Shown piece by piece: positions 52,085 through 62,030 of a DNA stretch of 64,000 bases; within the stretch, counting starts at the first letter, position 1; each line of letters opens with the position of its first letter. The translations under genes were made by a program, and so were the position numbers. Location of the stretch: NCBI RefSeq assembly GCF_927798175.1, contig NZ_CAKMMP010000003.1, forward strand, positions 434,001 to 498,000, in the 5' to 3' direction. The notes under the pieces are model-generated. The model ran no database searches. It was not told where the DNA came from and was given only the letters and a program-made list of their open reading frames with translations. Origin of the DNA: Paenibacillus sp. JJ-223 (GTDB lineage Bacteria; Bacillota; Bacilli; Paenibacillales; Paenibacillaceae).

Positions 52085-54471
52085 ACGCCGCGTCCGGCTT
52101 GGACATGGATGAGCTGCTGCGTCTGTTTGACACCAGCGTGTTCAATACGGACGGCGGAACCTTGTATTTTCCAGTGAGGCATCACAGTCCTGCTTGTTCC
52201 TACCATTTATTGAAGCTGATTGATTTGTATAAGCCGGATATGATCCTGATCGAAGGCCCGGAAAGCGGAAACCCGCTGCTTGGCGTCCTGGCAGACGAAG
52301 CAACAGTTCCTCCGGTCAGCCTGTATTATACGTACGAAAATGAAGACGGCAGAGATGCTTGCTATTATCCCATGCTGCGTTATTCTCCGGAGTACGTGGC
52401 CATCAGGGAGGCAGCCAGGCGCGGCATCCCGGCCCGTTTCATCGATCTGGATTACCACCACCTGGCCGGAACGCAAACCTCGGAGCGAAGGGAAGTCTCG
52501 GGCCAGGATGAAACATTGCTCGCCGGATCGGAGTTTATTCAGCGCTTGTGTCAAAAGGCGAATTGCCGCAGCTTTGACGAGCTTTGGGAGAAAGTGTTCG
52601 AGATCGGCGGTTTGGCCAAAACGACGCGCGAATTTGTGCTGGACGTATTTACGTACTGCACATGTTCTAGAATGTGCTATACGCCGAGCCAGCTGCTGGC
52701 ATCCGGCGATTTGGCAAGGGAAGCCCGGATGCGCGAACACATCGCGGAAGCCGCCGGCGCATATGAACGGGTGCTGGTGATTACGGGAGGATTTCATACC
52801 TATGGCTTGCTCATAGAGCCAGCAGCCGCACCGGGCGGCGGAGCATCACATCAAGATACGTTACCTCAGACAGCTCCCGTATCGCATCAGATTTACCCAA
52901 TGGTTTATACCTATGCAGAGGCGGATCGGTTGAACGGTTATGCCAGCGGCATGCCTTTCGTCAGCTATTATGAATGGATCTGGGAACATTTGCAGCGAAA
53001 GAAAAACCGCCCATACGAACGAGTCGCCGTCGATTTGCTGGCCAAACTGACGCGCAAACTGCGGAGTCGCGATGAACATGTGTCCACAAGCGACGCCATT
53101 GAAGCGTATCGCATGATTCAGGATCTGGCGGCGCTGCGAGGCAAAACGGAAGGCGGGGTCTATGAGCTCATGGACGCGGCGTTGTCCGCCTTTATCAAGG
53201 GCGAGCTTACGCTCGCGACGGAACAGCCTATGAAAGAACTGCAGCAATTGCTGACCGGAGATGCCATCGGCACTGTGGCACCGAATCCTTTCAGCGTTCC
53301 GATCGTTGAAGACTTTAAAGCTTGGTGCAAAGAGCTAAAACTCCAGATCGGAACGACGGGCCAGCATAAAAAGGTGTTGGATCTGTATGCGAAAAAGGAA
53401 CATCGCCGATTAAGCCAGCTCTTTCAATGCGTTACATACTTGGTGCCGCATTTCGCGGAGCGGCAATCCGGTCCGGATTGGGTTGCCCGGCGCGACATGA
53501 ACCTGGTTCGTGAGACTTGGGTCTATGCGTATTCATCACGCGTTGAAGCCCGTTTGATTGAAAGCTCGCTCTATGGAGGCACGCTTCGCGAGGCGGCAGC
53601 CCGCAAAATGGAAGAAGAGATGCAGGGCATTCCCGATCATCACAGCGGAGAGCTTGCCCAGCGCATGCTGCGTGCCCTGTTGATGGGGCTGCAGGATACC
53701 GCCGAACGGTTATACAGTCAGGTACGCGCCGCTTTGCGCAAAGACGGCCATTTCCTTTCTTTATGCGACAGCCTGCACACGCTGAACCGGATTCGTCAGC
53801 ATCGCCACTTGCTCGGAATTGCAAATGATGACAGGCTGCGATTGCTGGTGGTGGAGGCATATCGAAATGCGGTGGACAAGCTGCCGCAGCTAGCCCATAC
53901 GAACCAGGACGAGCACGCTGCCATCATTCAGGGATTGAAGCTGTTATCGATGCTGGCGGACTCGGCCGAACAGCCATTCGAGGACGAAACGTTCCGTTCC
54001 TACTTGAACGATCTGCTTATGGATCAGGGACTTCCCCCTCAATTGGAAGGGGTCTGCGTTGCCATATCCTCCGGGCTCGGCGACAGGCCAAAGCAGGAAA
54101 TTACCCAGCGCGCTCGGTCTTATATTCGCGGTACACCGGAGCAAATGCTGCAAACCGCGCTGTATTTGCAAGGTGTTTTTGCGATTTCGCGCGATGCATT
54201 CCTGTATGAAGATGAGCTGTTGCAGGAATTGAACTATTTGGTGGCGCAGCTGCCTACGGAGGATTTTATCGGCATGGTTCCCGAATTGCGCCTGGCCTTT
54301 ACGTTTTTTACGCCGATGGAAGTTGCGTTGATTGCGGAACGGGTAGCCGGCCTCTTCCAAGTTCAGGTGGACGAGCTTTCCCTTCCCGCTATGGACGAAA
54401 GAGTGCTGGTACAGGCAAAGGCTTGGGATGAAGCGATCCGAAAGGAGTTTGAGGCATGGAAACTGATCTGA
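52072..54471 (+). CDS. DUF5682 family protein (YehM-like)
   Basis: The 799-residue protein begins with the recognisable block T-L-Y-F-P-V-R-H-H-S-P-A-C-S near 30-43 and I-L-I-E-G-P-E-S-G-N-P-L near 58-69. It also has I-D-L-D-Y-H and, later, V-L-V-I-T-G-G-F-H-T-Y-G-L near 237. The N-terminal third recalls TraB/ChaN-like folds with conserved His and Glu, possibly a metal or hydrolase site. The rest is helical. It overlaps the ATPase gene by 13 bases and the VWA gene by 16 bases, so the three are tightly coupled. Confidence 0.85.
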   Translation: MDRVNAASGLDMDELLRLFDTSVFNTDGGTLYFPVRHHSPACSYHLLKLIDLYKPDMILIEGPESGNPLLGVLADEATVPPVSLYYTYENEDGRDACYYPMLRYSPEYVAIREAARRGIPARFIDLDYHHLAGTQTSERREVSGQDETLLAGSEFIQRLCQKANCRSFDELWEKVFEIGGLAKTTREFVLDVFTYCTCSRMCYTPSQLLASGDLAREARMREHIAEAAGAYERVLVITGGFHTYGLLIEPAAAPGGGASHQDTLPQTAPVSHQIYPMVYTYAEADRLNGYASGMPFVSYYEWIWEHLQRKKNRPYERVAVDLLAKLTRKLRSRDEHVSTSDAIEAYRMIQDLAALRGKTEGGVYELMDAALSAFIKGELTLATEQPMKELQQLLTGDAIGTVAPNPFSVPIVEDFKAWCKELKLQIGTTGQHKKVLDLYAKKEHRRLSQLFQCVTYLVPHFAERQSGPDWVARRDMNLVRETWVYAYSSRVEARLIESSLYGGTLREAAARKMEEEMQGIPDHHSGELAQRMLRALLMGLQDTAERLYSQVRAALRKDGHFLSLCDSLHTLNRIRQHRHLLGIANDDRLRLLVVEAYRNAVDKLPQLAHTNQDEHAAIIQGLKLLSMLADSAEQPFEDETFRSYLNDLLMDQGLPPQLEGVCVAISSGLGDRPKQEITQRARSYIRGTPEQMLQTALYLQGVFAISRDAFLYEDELLQELNYLVAQLPTEDFIGMVPELRLAFTFFTPMEVALIAERVAGLFQVQVDELSLPAMDERVLVQAKAWDEAIRKEFEAWKLI

Positions 54472-55634
54472 ATATGCATGAAGCCGCTGGCGAGTCGGCG
54501 AAACGCAGTTCATCGGAAGCGCTCAATCGCTGGCGATTGATCCTCGGAGAATCGGCGAGCGAAGGTTTATGCCAGGCTGACGGCTTTGACGAGCAGCATT
54601 TCCAATATAACGAAGTGGATGAAATACTGGACTATTTATACAGCCGCGAATACGGGGAAGATCAGGGCTATCGGCAAGAAGGGGGCCGAGGTCCTTCCAA
54701 TCTGACGGTACCCAAATGGCTGCATAAGGTTCGGAAGCTGTTTCCGAAACAGACGGTCGAGATTTTGGAAAAACAGGCATTGGACCGTTACGGACTCACC
54801 GAACTGTTGACGGACAAAAAATTGCTTGAGTCGCTTGAACCCAATATGGGCTTGCTCAAAAACATTATGCAGTTCAAAGGCCGCATGAAGGGCGAGGTGT
54901 TGAAAAGCGCCAAAGAGATCGTGCGGCAAGTCGTGGAAGACTTGCGCAGAAAACTGGAGTCGCAAACGCGCGCCAGCATTATGGGCAAACGCTCGCGATA
55001 TGCACATAGCCCGGTTCGCTCGCTGCGCAATCTGAACTTCAAGCGAACGGTGACCAAAAACCTGAAAAACGTCGATCGCGTCAATCGAAGGTTCATCATA
55101 GACCGGTTGTATTTCGACGGCAATATTCAACCGCACAATAAGTGGAACGTGATCATCGGCGTGGACGAAAGCGGCAGCATGCTGGACTCGGTAATCTACA
55201 GTTCAGTGATGGCGAGCATTTTTTACCGGCTCAATGCGCTGCGCACCAAATTGTTCATTTTCGATACCCAAGTTGTTGATCTCAGCGACCGGCTCGACGA
55301 TCCGGTGGATCTGTTAATGAACGTGCAGCTTGGCGGGGGCACGCATATTGCCAAAGCACTGCGTTATGGTGAAACGTTGATCGATAACCCCGGAAAAACG
55401 ATTTACATCCTCGTCAGCGATCTGGAGGAAGGTTATCCGATCCAGCACATGTATAAAGCTTGCAAAGATATTCTGGATTCGGGCTGCAAGCTGCTGGTGC
55501 TGACGGCGCTTGATTTCAACGGGGACTCCGTCTACAACAAACATGCAGCCCAGACACTCGTCAATATGGGGGCGCACGTTGCCGCCATTACGCCCAACGA
55601 GCTGGCAGATTGGATCGGAGAGATCATAAGTTGA
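54456..55634 (+). CDS. VWA-domain protein (YehP-like)
   Basis: The 392-residue protein has a C-terminal von Willebrand A domain (about 230-392). A complete metal-ion-dependent adhesion site is visible: Asp237, Ser239 and Ser241 in V-D-E-S-G-S, Thr296 in G-G-G-T-H, and the Asp of V-S-D-L-E-E near 321. The N-terminal 220 residues are helical and basic. VWA proteins of this type pair with MoxR ATPases to recognise and remodel clients. AAAGGAG lies before the overlapping start. Confidence 0.9.
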   Translation: METDLNMHEAAGESAKRSSSEALNRWRLILGESASEGLCQADGFDEQHFQYNEVDEILDYLYSREYGEDQGYRQEGGRGPSNLTVPKWLHKVRKLFPKQTVEILEKQALDRYGLTELLTDKKLLESLEPNMGLLKNIMQFKGRMKGEVLKSAKEIVRQVVEDLRRKLESQTRASIMGKRSRYAHSPVRSLRNLNFKRTVTKNLKNVDRVNRRFIIDRLYFDGNIQPHNKWNVIIGVDESGSMLDSVIYSSVMASIFYRLNALRTKLFIFDTQVVDLSDRLDDPVDLLMNVQLGGGTHIAKALRYGETLIDNPGKTIYILVSDLEEGYPIQHMYKACKDILDSGCKLLVLTALDFNGDSVYNKHAAQTLVNMGAHVAAITPNELADWIGEIIS

Positions 55635-55698
55635 ATGGGTCCAATTTATATAACCTTGTTTGGATGAACCATAGCTACACATTTTAAAGGAGGCATGT

Positions 55699-58600
55699 AT
55701 GATGTTAACCGCAGATCGTGCATTGGAGGCCTTGATCGAAAAATTCGCCACCGAGTGTTCGCGGGAATACTCGGTACAAACGGACCGAAGCGGCTCCATC
55801 TATGACTATATTATGGGCAATACCGACGAATTTCCGGATATGTTGGGCAAATCGAGCCACTATGCATATTTCAGCATGGAAACGCTCATGAAAATTGGTA
55901 AAAGGGATGCGGGGGACGTCTTTTTCCGTGCCGGCTCCATTCTCATTCATCTGGAGTCCCGATACTCCCGAAATTCGTGGAGACAGGATGCCTTTTCCGT
56001 TTGTCTTGGCGAAGATGCCAACGCGTACGGATTGGGAGGCAAGACCAAAGGCAAAGATCGGATGGGGCCTGTTATTGCCCGTCTGGACAAAATTCGTGCA
56101 TTTGCAGGCGAGCGCGAAATCGTGGATGAGTTGAAAAGCAGGCTGGGAGCGATTCAGACCCATCTGAAACAAAAGAAAGCCAATCGATCCAACAGCTGTT
56201 ATGACATCGTAAACGCGCTTCTTTTGCTCCGTGCCTATGCCGGCCTGAATGGCGATGCACAGCACGGCGCACAGGTTCAGCTGTTCCATCAAGGTTTGCC
56301 GGAACTGTTCCAAGCGGTCTTCGCGGGAAATGTTTCCGAGCTTCGTACGCTTTTGCACCGGATGTGCGAACCGCTCGTGGTCGGCTACATGCAGACGAAG
56401 GACAATCGATCATGGTATGAGCTGGATCATGAATACCTTGAATCCAAACGCAAGCAACTCATCGATGAAAAGTATGCGGATACGGTTTTGCGGGAAAAAG
56501 ATCGGGTATCTGCCGGCGATTTCCATTCCACGCTGCTGCTGATCAGCAGCGCTTTGTTATACGTGATCAACATCCAAGGGGGAAAGAACGCATTTCTAGA
56601 GCATCAAGACGAGCTGAGCCTCGTTTTGCTTGAGTCGATGCGAGAACTGCACGAAATCTATCCTCTGGAGGTGCGTCAATACCTGCTCGCGATGGATTAC
56701 CGCGCGAAAAACGTGGATGAGCTGCTGAGCGGCTTGGTCCCGACGGACGAGCCTTATCAGCTGATCGAGCAGCTGCGCACGGATCTGTACAGTTATTTTG
56801 TGCCGTGGCAGTCGCTGGAAGCCGCCGTGTTGGCCGACACTGAGCGGGCAAAGCGCACGTATGCGCTCTCGCGCTCTGCTTATTTCAAATTATATATTCA
56901 CTACGTGCTTGAAAAGCATGATATTTCGCTACCGTCCGGATCGGGAACGATCGAAGAAGCCGTCTTCGCCGCACTGGCCCATCCAACGGACGGAGGCCGG
57001 TACGGTCTGAACATGTCCCGTTATTTGAAAGGGGAAACCTCGCTCGAGGATTATTGGAAAGACAACTTGAATCTCGGGTTGTTCACCCATTTGAACCGGG
57101 ATGCCAAACGTATTGCCAACCTGATTGCAATTACGTTCCTGCCGGTACGTTCCGAAGCGATGCGGCGGTTTGCCATCCTGATTTCCCGTCCCCAAACCGG
57201 GACGTTGGAGGCTTTGTCCGATCTCTACTCCTCCTATGCGTTCAGTGGAGAGAAGCTGCTTGATGCGTACAGCAACGATCCGGACGTGGACGATGAAAAC
57301 CTGCTTTCGAGCTTGCTTCAATTGAACGGCATTCGTGAATACAGCTACCGATCGATGCCTCAGGATGAATATACCCGGATCATCGGAAACCATCTGGATG
57401 CTGCATTCAAGCAGTACAAAAACCTGCCTGCAGAAACGCGCCAGCTTGCGCTGGAAATTGCGTTTGCGGAAGATCAAGAGCTTTCGGTCGAGCAGTTGTC
57501 GCAGGCGCTTCGGTTGGGACTTCAGGATTCGTCCAAAAAAGCCAATGCGCTCGCCACGTCGCGCTTCAACCGCACGCCGGATGCGGAGCTGTACATTCAC
57601 ATCTATCGTGCGGAGAAAAAGGCCGGCATCAAGGAAATGGTGTTGAACGCCATTCGCGGGCTGCCTGATCCCAAAACGGCCTATCAAACGCTTCTACAAA
57701 GCGAGAAATCCGCAGAGTGGAAAGCATTGATTCAAATTCTGCTGGATACCGCCGATTTGAGCCCGGTACATGCCCATGCCGCGCTGGCAGACCAAGCCGA
57801 TGCCAAAAAAGTATCCCGTTTGAACTGGCTGTCGTTGAAGGATCTGCCTGATCTTATGGATCACGAAGGAACGCCGCTCGATGAACGAATCAAAAAATAT
57901 GTACTGCTTCAGTCCATGGACTATACGGCCGCCCCGAATGAAAGCTTGAATGAAGTACGTACCTATGCCACCGTGGAATCGCTCTCCCGTTTCGCCGTTG
58001 AATTGCTGCAGCTTTGGATTCAGGAAGGGGCGCCTGCCAAAGAAAAATGGGTAATGTATCTGTCCGTGCTGTTCGGCGATTTGCAGCTCGTTGCCATTTT
58101 CAAGCGTCAAATCAAGGAATGGACCGAGTCGAGCCGGGGAGCTATTGCCGCCGATGCGGTCAGAGTATTGGCTTATTTGAAGGCTCCTGCCGCTCTAATG
58201 GCGATCGATTCGATCAAACGTACGGTGAAAAATCGCCAGGTCAAGGGCTCCGCTGAGGAAGCGCTGCTGCTGGCCGCCGAAAATATGGGACTGACGACGG
58301 AGCAGCTGGAGGATCGGCTGGTTACTTCACTCGGTTTTGACGAAAAAGGGACGCAGCGGCTCAGTTATGGCGAACGCAGCTTCTTGATCAAGGTGAACAG
58401 CGATTTGCAGCTTGCGGTATGGAACGAAGAAACCGGAAAATCGGTCAAATCGCTGCCCGCGCCTGCGCAAAAAGACGATCCGGAACTTGCGGCCAAGGCG
58501 AAAGCCAGCTTTGCCCAATTGAAGAAAGACCTTAAAGCCATGGTCACCATACAGTCTCAACGTTTGGAGGAATCGTTGTCCAAGCAGCGTCTGTGGACGG

Positions 58601-59256
58601 CGGAGGAGTGGAAAAACCTGTTCGTCGATAACGTGATCATGCAAAAGTTTGCGGTAGGCTTAATTTGGGGCGTGTATGAGGACAATGAACTTGCAGCAAC
58701 CTTCCGCTATATGGAAGACGGCACGTTTAATACGGTGGATGAAGACGAATATGAATTGGACCCTGCCTTCAAGGTTGGTCTGGTTCATCCGCTTGAATTG
58801 GAGGCATCCGACATTGCCGCATGGAAGACGCAGCTGGAGGATTACGAGATCAGCCAGCCGTTCGCCCAGCTTGAACGCGAGATTCATGTTGTGGACGAGG
58901 AAGATCAGGCGAAGAGCGAATATGATCGTCTGCCGGAGTCAGACCTTTCACCAACGGCGTTTCCGAAAGCTTTGGAGAAATACGGCTGGATCAAGGGGCC
59001 TGCCATGGATGGCGGTTGGTTTAACGAATTTTACAAAGAATACGGCGAGCTTGTTGCAGAGCTGCGATTCAGCGGTACAAGCATTACGTATTATGAAGGA
59101 ATGGAAGACATTACGCTCGAATCCCTGATTTTCTTTAACCCAGGGAACCAGAAACAATATTATTACAGCGACCACAAAGCGATTTCTTTGGGCAAGGTCC
59201 CGGGGCGCGTGTTCAGTGAAACGTTGTATGACATCTTGAGAGCATCGGGGCGCTGA
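55699..59256 (+). CDS. Large DUF4132 protein (YehI/MolR-like)
   Basis: The 1185-residue protein is mostly helical, with HEAT-like repeats over the first 850 residues. The C-terminal region (about 870-1180) has DUF4132 features: the W-K-N-L-F-V-D-N-V-I-M-Q-K-F-A-V-G-L-I-W-G block, then E-D-E-Y-E-L and V-H-P-L-E-L. E. coli YehI (first described as MolR) has a similar size and domain. It starts 5 bases after AGGAGG, 64 bases after the VWA gene. A second ATG follows at 55702. It has no membrane or signal segment. Confidence 0.85.
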   Translation: MMLTADRALEALIEKFATECSREYSVQTDRSGSIYDYIMGNTDEFPDMLGKSSHYAYFSMETLMKIGKRDAGDVFFRAGSILIHLESRYSRNSWRQDAFSVCLGEDANAYGLGGKTKGKDRMGPVIARLDKIRAFAGEREIVDELKSRLGAIQTHLKQKKANRSNSCYDIVNALLLLRAYAGLNGDAQHGAQVQLFHQGLPELFQAVFAGNVSELRTLLHRMCEPLVVGYMQTKDNRSWYELDHEYLESKRKQLIDEKYADTVLREKDRVSAGDFHSTLLLISSALLYVINIQGGKNAFLEHQDELSLVLLESMRELHEIYPLEVRQYLLAMDYRAKNVDELLSGLVPTDEPYQLIEQLRTDLYSYFVPWQSLEAAVLADTERAKRTYALSRSAYFKLYIHYVLEKHDISLPSGSGTIEEAVFAALAHPTDGGRYGLNMSRYLKGETSLEDYWKDNLNLGLFTHLNRDAKRIANLIAITFLPVRSEAMRRFAILISRPQTGTLEALSDLYSSYAFSGEKLLDAYSNDPDVDDENLLSSLLQLNGIREYSYRSMPQDEYTRIIGNHLDAAFKQYKNLPAETRQLALEIAFAEDQELSVEQLSQALRLGLQDSSKKANALATSRFNRTPDAELYIHIYRAEKKAGIKEMVLNAIRGLPDPKTAYQTLLQSEKSAEWKALIQILLDTADLSPVHAHAALADQADAKKVSRLNWLSLKDLPDLMDHEGTPLDERIKKYVLLQSMDYTAAPNESLNEVRTYATVESLSRFAVELLQLWIQEGAPAKEKWVMYLSVLFGDLQLVAIFKRQIKEWTESSRGAIAADAVRVLAYLKAPAALMAIDSIKRTVKNRQVKGSAEEALLLAAENMGLTTEQLEDRLVTSLGFDEKGTQRLSYGERSFLIKVNSDLQLAVWNEETGKSVKSLPAPAQKDDPELAAKAKASFAQLKKDLKAMVTIQSQRLEESLSKQRLWTAEEWKNLFVDNVIMQKFAVGLIWGVYEDNELAATFRYMEDGTFNTVDEDEYELDPAFKVGLVHPLELEASDIAAWKTQLEDYEISQPFAQLEREIHVVDEEDQAKSEYDRLPESDLSPTAFPKALEKYGWIKGPAMDGGWFNEFYKEYGELVAELRFSGTSITYYEGMEDITLESLIFFNPGNQKQYYYSDHKAISLGKVPGRVFSETLYDILRASGR

Positions 59257-59260
59257 TTAC

Positions 59261-61063
59261 GTGACGTCATTTGAACGGAAATTTCAGGCATTCGCCGAGC
59301 TTTGTACCGAAGATTATTTGATCCGCCATGCCAATAAAGGATTGTACAAGCGTTCCTTGAAGGACATTGCCCAAGGCGTGAGTGTGCAGTACGAATGGGG
59401 AGAGACGGCCGTAACGTGCCATCTGGGCGACGGCATCACGTGCACCTTGGAAAGCACCTTGGATCACTGGAACTGCTCATGCCCTTCGGATCATTTGTGC
59501 AAACATGTGTTGATCTCCATTTTGTTTTACCAACAGACGCATGCCGCAGCCGAGGTGCCTGCCGATAAAGCACATAACGTTAATCCGGAACAGGCCTTGA
59601 CGGAGGCGGAATCCGGATCGGTTAAGACTCATGTGGCGACTGACGGGGCTGATCGTGAGGATGCTGCTGCCCCGGAAGCCCGGTCGCGATCCCGGTTCGA
59701 ATGGATGCTGCACGCCGACTTGCTTGCTTTGATCCGATCGTACAGTGCCTCTGCCCTGGAAGAAGTCATGTTCCGCCTGAGTTATCCCGAAGACATTGAA
59801 GTCATTCATGACTCCTTGCTCACGGTGCGGCTTGTTCGGCAAAACATCGAAGTCTCTTTCACAGAAGAGCCTGGTTTAAGCAAAGCGCTATGTAAGGTGA
59901 AACAGGCTGCCGGGAATATGGCCAAACTGGAAGCATTGCTTCGTTATCGGAAGAAGCACGGACTTCACGATGCGGACACGCTTGGCGGAAAGGCATATGA
60001 AGCTAAATTCTCGCTGGAGACGGTCAAAGAGTGTCGTCGCATGTTAGCTGAAATGTTACGGGTAGGGTTAGCTCGCTTGCCAGAATCGTACATGGCCCAG
60101 CTCGAAACGTTGGCGATCACAGCCCACAGCGGCAATCTGCCGGATATCGAACGCAGTTTGCGAGGAATCCAGGGGGAACTTCAGCTTTTTCTGACCAGGC
60201 ATATTCGTTTCTCCATGCCAACCATGCTTGATCGGGTCACGAAGCTGTACCTTGCTCTGCAGGTATTGGAACAGAAGCAGGTATCCACCATGCAGCAAAG
60301 CCAGCTGATCGGCAGCTTTCGCAGCAAGTATTATACAGTCCCTGATCTGCATCTATATGGACTTGGGGCAGATGCTTGGGAGACGCAGTCGGGTTATCGG
60401 GGGATCACGTACTATTTTTACGGGCTGCAGGACCAGCAAATGTATACCTTCAGCGACGTTCGCGCCGTATATTACGAGCAACAGCAATTCCAGTTCGACG
60501 ATCATTACCGTTCGACGATACCGTGGCTGCCCAACGTAAGCTTCCGGGAATTTGCAGGCGAAGAGCTGTGTTTCCACGGGATTAAGGTCAACGAAGATCG
60601 CAGACTCTCATCCGGAGAGGGAGCCAAGCTGAAACTGTTGACACGAAGGCCGGTAGAAGAGATGGATTTTGGCCCCCTTGCACAAGAGTTTTCTGCCCTT
60701 TCGGGTAGTGGAGGGCCAAGATCATATCAACTGTTCTCCATGCCTCAGGAGCAGCTTGCTCTGGTAAAAGTCACCCGTGTTTTCGATCAAGCCTATGACA
60801 AACAGAAGCAAGAGCTGACGCTTACGGTAGAGAGCGATCGCGGAGAACTGCTTGATCTGTCGTTTCCTTACGACAAGGATTGGAGCACGATGATCAGCCG
60901 TTTGGAATCCGGGCATGGCATCGCCAAGCTGGAACATTTCCTCGTATTTATGCGTGTCGAGGCCGGACGCTTGCGTCCCATCAGTTTTCTGAAAGGGCAG
61001 CAGGTGATCAACCTGAAGCTGGATGCCGGTTATGGAAGGATGGGACGGTTTGCAAGAATATAA
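59261..61063 (+). CDS. SWIM zinc-finger protein (YehQ-like)
   Basis: The 600-residue protein has a SWIM zinc finger near its N-terminus, C-x-C-x5-C-x-H with Cys72, Cys74, Cys80 and His82 (N-C-S-C-P-S-D-H-L-C-K-H). SWIM fingers bind DNA or proteins. The rest has no domain I can name and is mixed helix and strand. A GTG start lies 4 bases after the DUF4132 stop. It is the fifth gene of the operon, in the place of E. coli YehQ. Confidence 0.85.
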   Translation: MTSFERKFQAFAELCTEDYLIRHANKGLYKRSLKDIAQGVSVQYEWGETAVTCHLGDGITCTLESTLDHWNCSCPSDHLCKHVLISILFYQQTHAAAEVPADKAHNVNPEQALTEAESGSVKTHVATDGADREDAAAPEARSRSRFEWMLHADLLALIRSYSASALEEVMFRLSYPEDIEVIHDSLLTVRLVRQNIEVSFTEEPGLSKALCKVKQAAGNMAKLEALLRYRKKHGLHDADTLGGKAYEAKFSLETVKECRRMLAEMLRVGLARLPESYMAQLETLAITAHSGNLPDIERSLRGIQGELQLFLTRHIRFSMPTMLDRVTKLYLALQVLEQKQVSTMQQSQLIGSFRSKYYTVPDLHLYGLGADAWETQSGYRGITYYFYGLQDQQMYTFSDVRAVYYEQQQFQFDDHYRSTIPWLPNVSFREFAGEELCFHGIKVNEDRRLSSGEGAKLKLLTRRPVEEMDFGPLAQEFSALSGSGGPRSYQLFSMPQEQLALVKVTRVFDQAYDKQKQELTLTVESDRGELLDLSFPYDKDWSTMISRLESGHGIAKLEHFLVFMRVEAGRLRPISFLKGQQVINLKLDAGYGRMGRFARI

Positions 61064-61337
61064 TGCCATATTGGAACGAATCCAAAGCTGGGGTGAAGAA
61101 ATGCTGCTGCGGGGACTGACCCAATTCAGCATGAAGGATGTTGACGTACTGGAAGCGATTCTTGAACAGGTAAAGCGCTTTGAGGCGTCTTTCCTGCAAG
61201 AGTTAGTGGGTCACCTCGTGGATCAGGGGAGGAAAATGGCGCTGGGTGATGGCGATGAGGTTCAGCTCCTGGATCTGTATTGCCGCATCACCCAATATGT
61301 GAGACTTGGATTGCAAGAGCCATCCTCGTACAAATAG
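61032..61337 (+). CDS. Small helical protein at the end of the MoxR-VWA operon
   Basis: A protein of about 101 residues, almost entirely helical (L-Q-E-Y-N-A-I-L-E-R-I-Q-S-W-G-E-E-M-L, then D-V-L-E-A-I-L-E-Q-V-K-R-F-E-A-S-F-L-Q-E-L). I do not recognise it. It overlaps the SWIM gene by about 30 bases. The ATGs at 61032 and 61023 are both possible and neither has a strong ribosome site, so coupling to the SWIM gene is likely. It is followed by a terminator and closes the operon. Confidence 0.65.
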   Translation: MEGWDGLQEYNAILERIQSWGEEMLLRGLTQFSMKDVDVLEAILEQVKRFEASFLQELVGHLVDQGRKMALGDGDEVQLLDLYCRITQYVRLGLQEPSSYK

Positions 61338-61345
61338 GCAGGATC

Positions 61346-61386
61346 AAAGATTTGCAGGGGATGACTCCTCTGTAAATCTTTTTTTG
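61346..61386 (+). terminator. Terminator of the MoxR-VWA operon
   Basis: AAAGATTTGCAGGGG pairs with CCTCTGTAAATCTTT with few mismatches, followed by TTTTT. Confidence 0.85.
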
Positions 61387-61471
61387 TTGGCATTAAGTAA
61401 ATTCGAGGTTTCATTCGTATATAAAGTGAATTCGGTTTGAGCATTTAACCCTATAAGAAAGGAGGCTCACG

Positions 61472-62014
61472 ATGTCAGATCAGAACATACGGGATGCCAT
61501 CGTCAGGCGTGATGCAAATGTGATGGAAACCCTGATGAACGAATACTCCGGTCTGCTGTGGAACGTGGTACGGTCCATTTTGCGGTTAGCACCTGAAGAA
61601 GAAGTGGAGGAGTGTGTGGCAGACACCTTTTTTGCGTTTTGGCAAAACCCGGATGCATATGACCCCGAGAGAAGTTCATTGAAAAATTACTTGGCGATGG
61701 TGGCCAAACGCAAAGCGATTGACCGTTATCGTAAGTTGATGCGAGCCAAAGAGGCCAAATATGAGGAGCAAACTCATTTTCAGTCCAGCCCGGACGTGCT
61801 TACTCAAGTCATCCGTCAAGAAAATCGGGAAGAACTGGAACAAATGATAGACCTTTTTCCGGAACCCGACCGGGAAATTATGAAACGCCGATTATATGAC
61901 GGTCAGAAGCCCGGCGAAATATCGGAATCCATGTCTTTGCAGCTTAGACAGGTACATAACAAGCTATACCGTTCCAAACAGCGACTCCGCACTTGGTGGG
62001 AAAATCGAAAATAA
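61472..62014 (+). CDS. ECF-type RNA polymerase sigma factor
   Basis: The 180-residue protein has region 2 (V-E-E-C-V-A-D-T-F-F-A-F-W-Q-N-P-D-A-Y to Y-L-A-M-V-A-K-R-K-A-I-D-R-Y-R) near 44-90 and region 4 near 120-175 (P-E-P-D-R-E-I-M-K-R-R-L, with K-P-G-E-I-S-E-S-M-S-L). AAAGGAGG precedes the ATG. It lies 16 bases before a DUF4179 membrane protein, its probable anti-sigma factor. The promoter and stimulus are not clear from sequence. Confidence 0.9.
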   Translation: MSDQNIRDAIVRRDANVMETLMNEYSGLLWNVVRSILRLAPEEEVEECVADTFFAFWQNPDAYDPERSSLKNYLAMVAKRKAIDRYRKLMRAKEAKYEEQTHFQSSPDVLTQVIRQENREELEQMIDLFPEPDREIMKRRLYDGQKPGEISESMSLQLRQVHNKLYRSKQRLRTWWENRK

Positions 62015-62030
62015 AGGAGGTGTGATTTTC

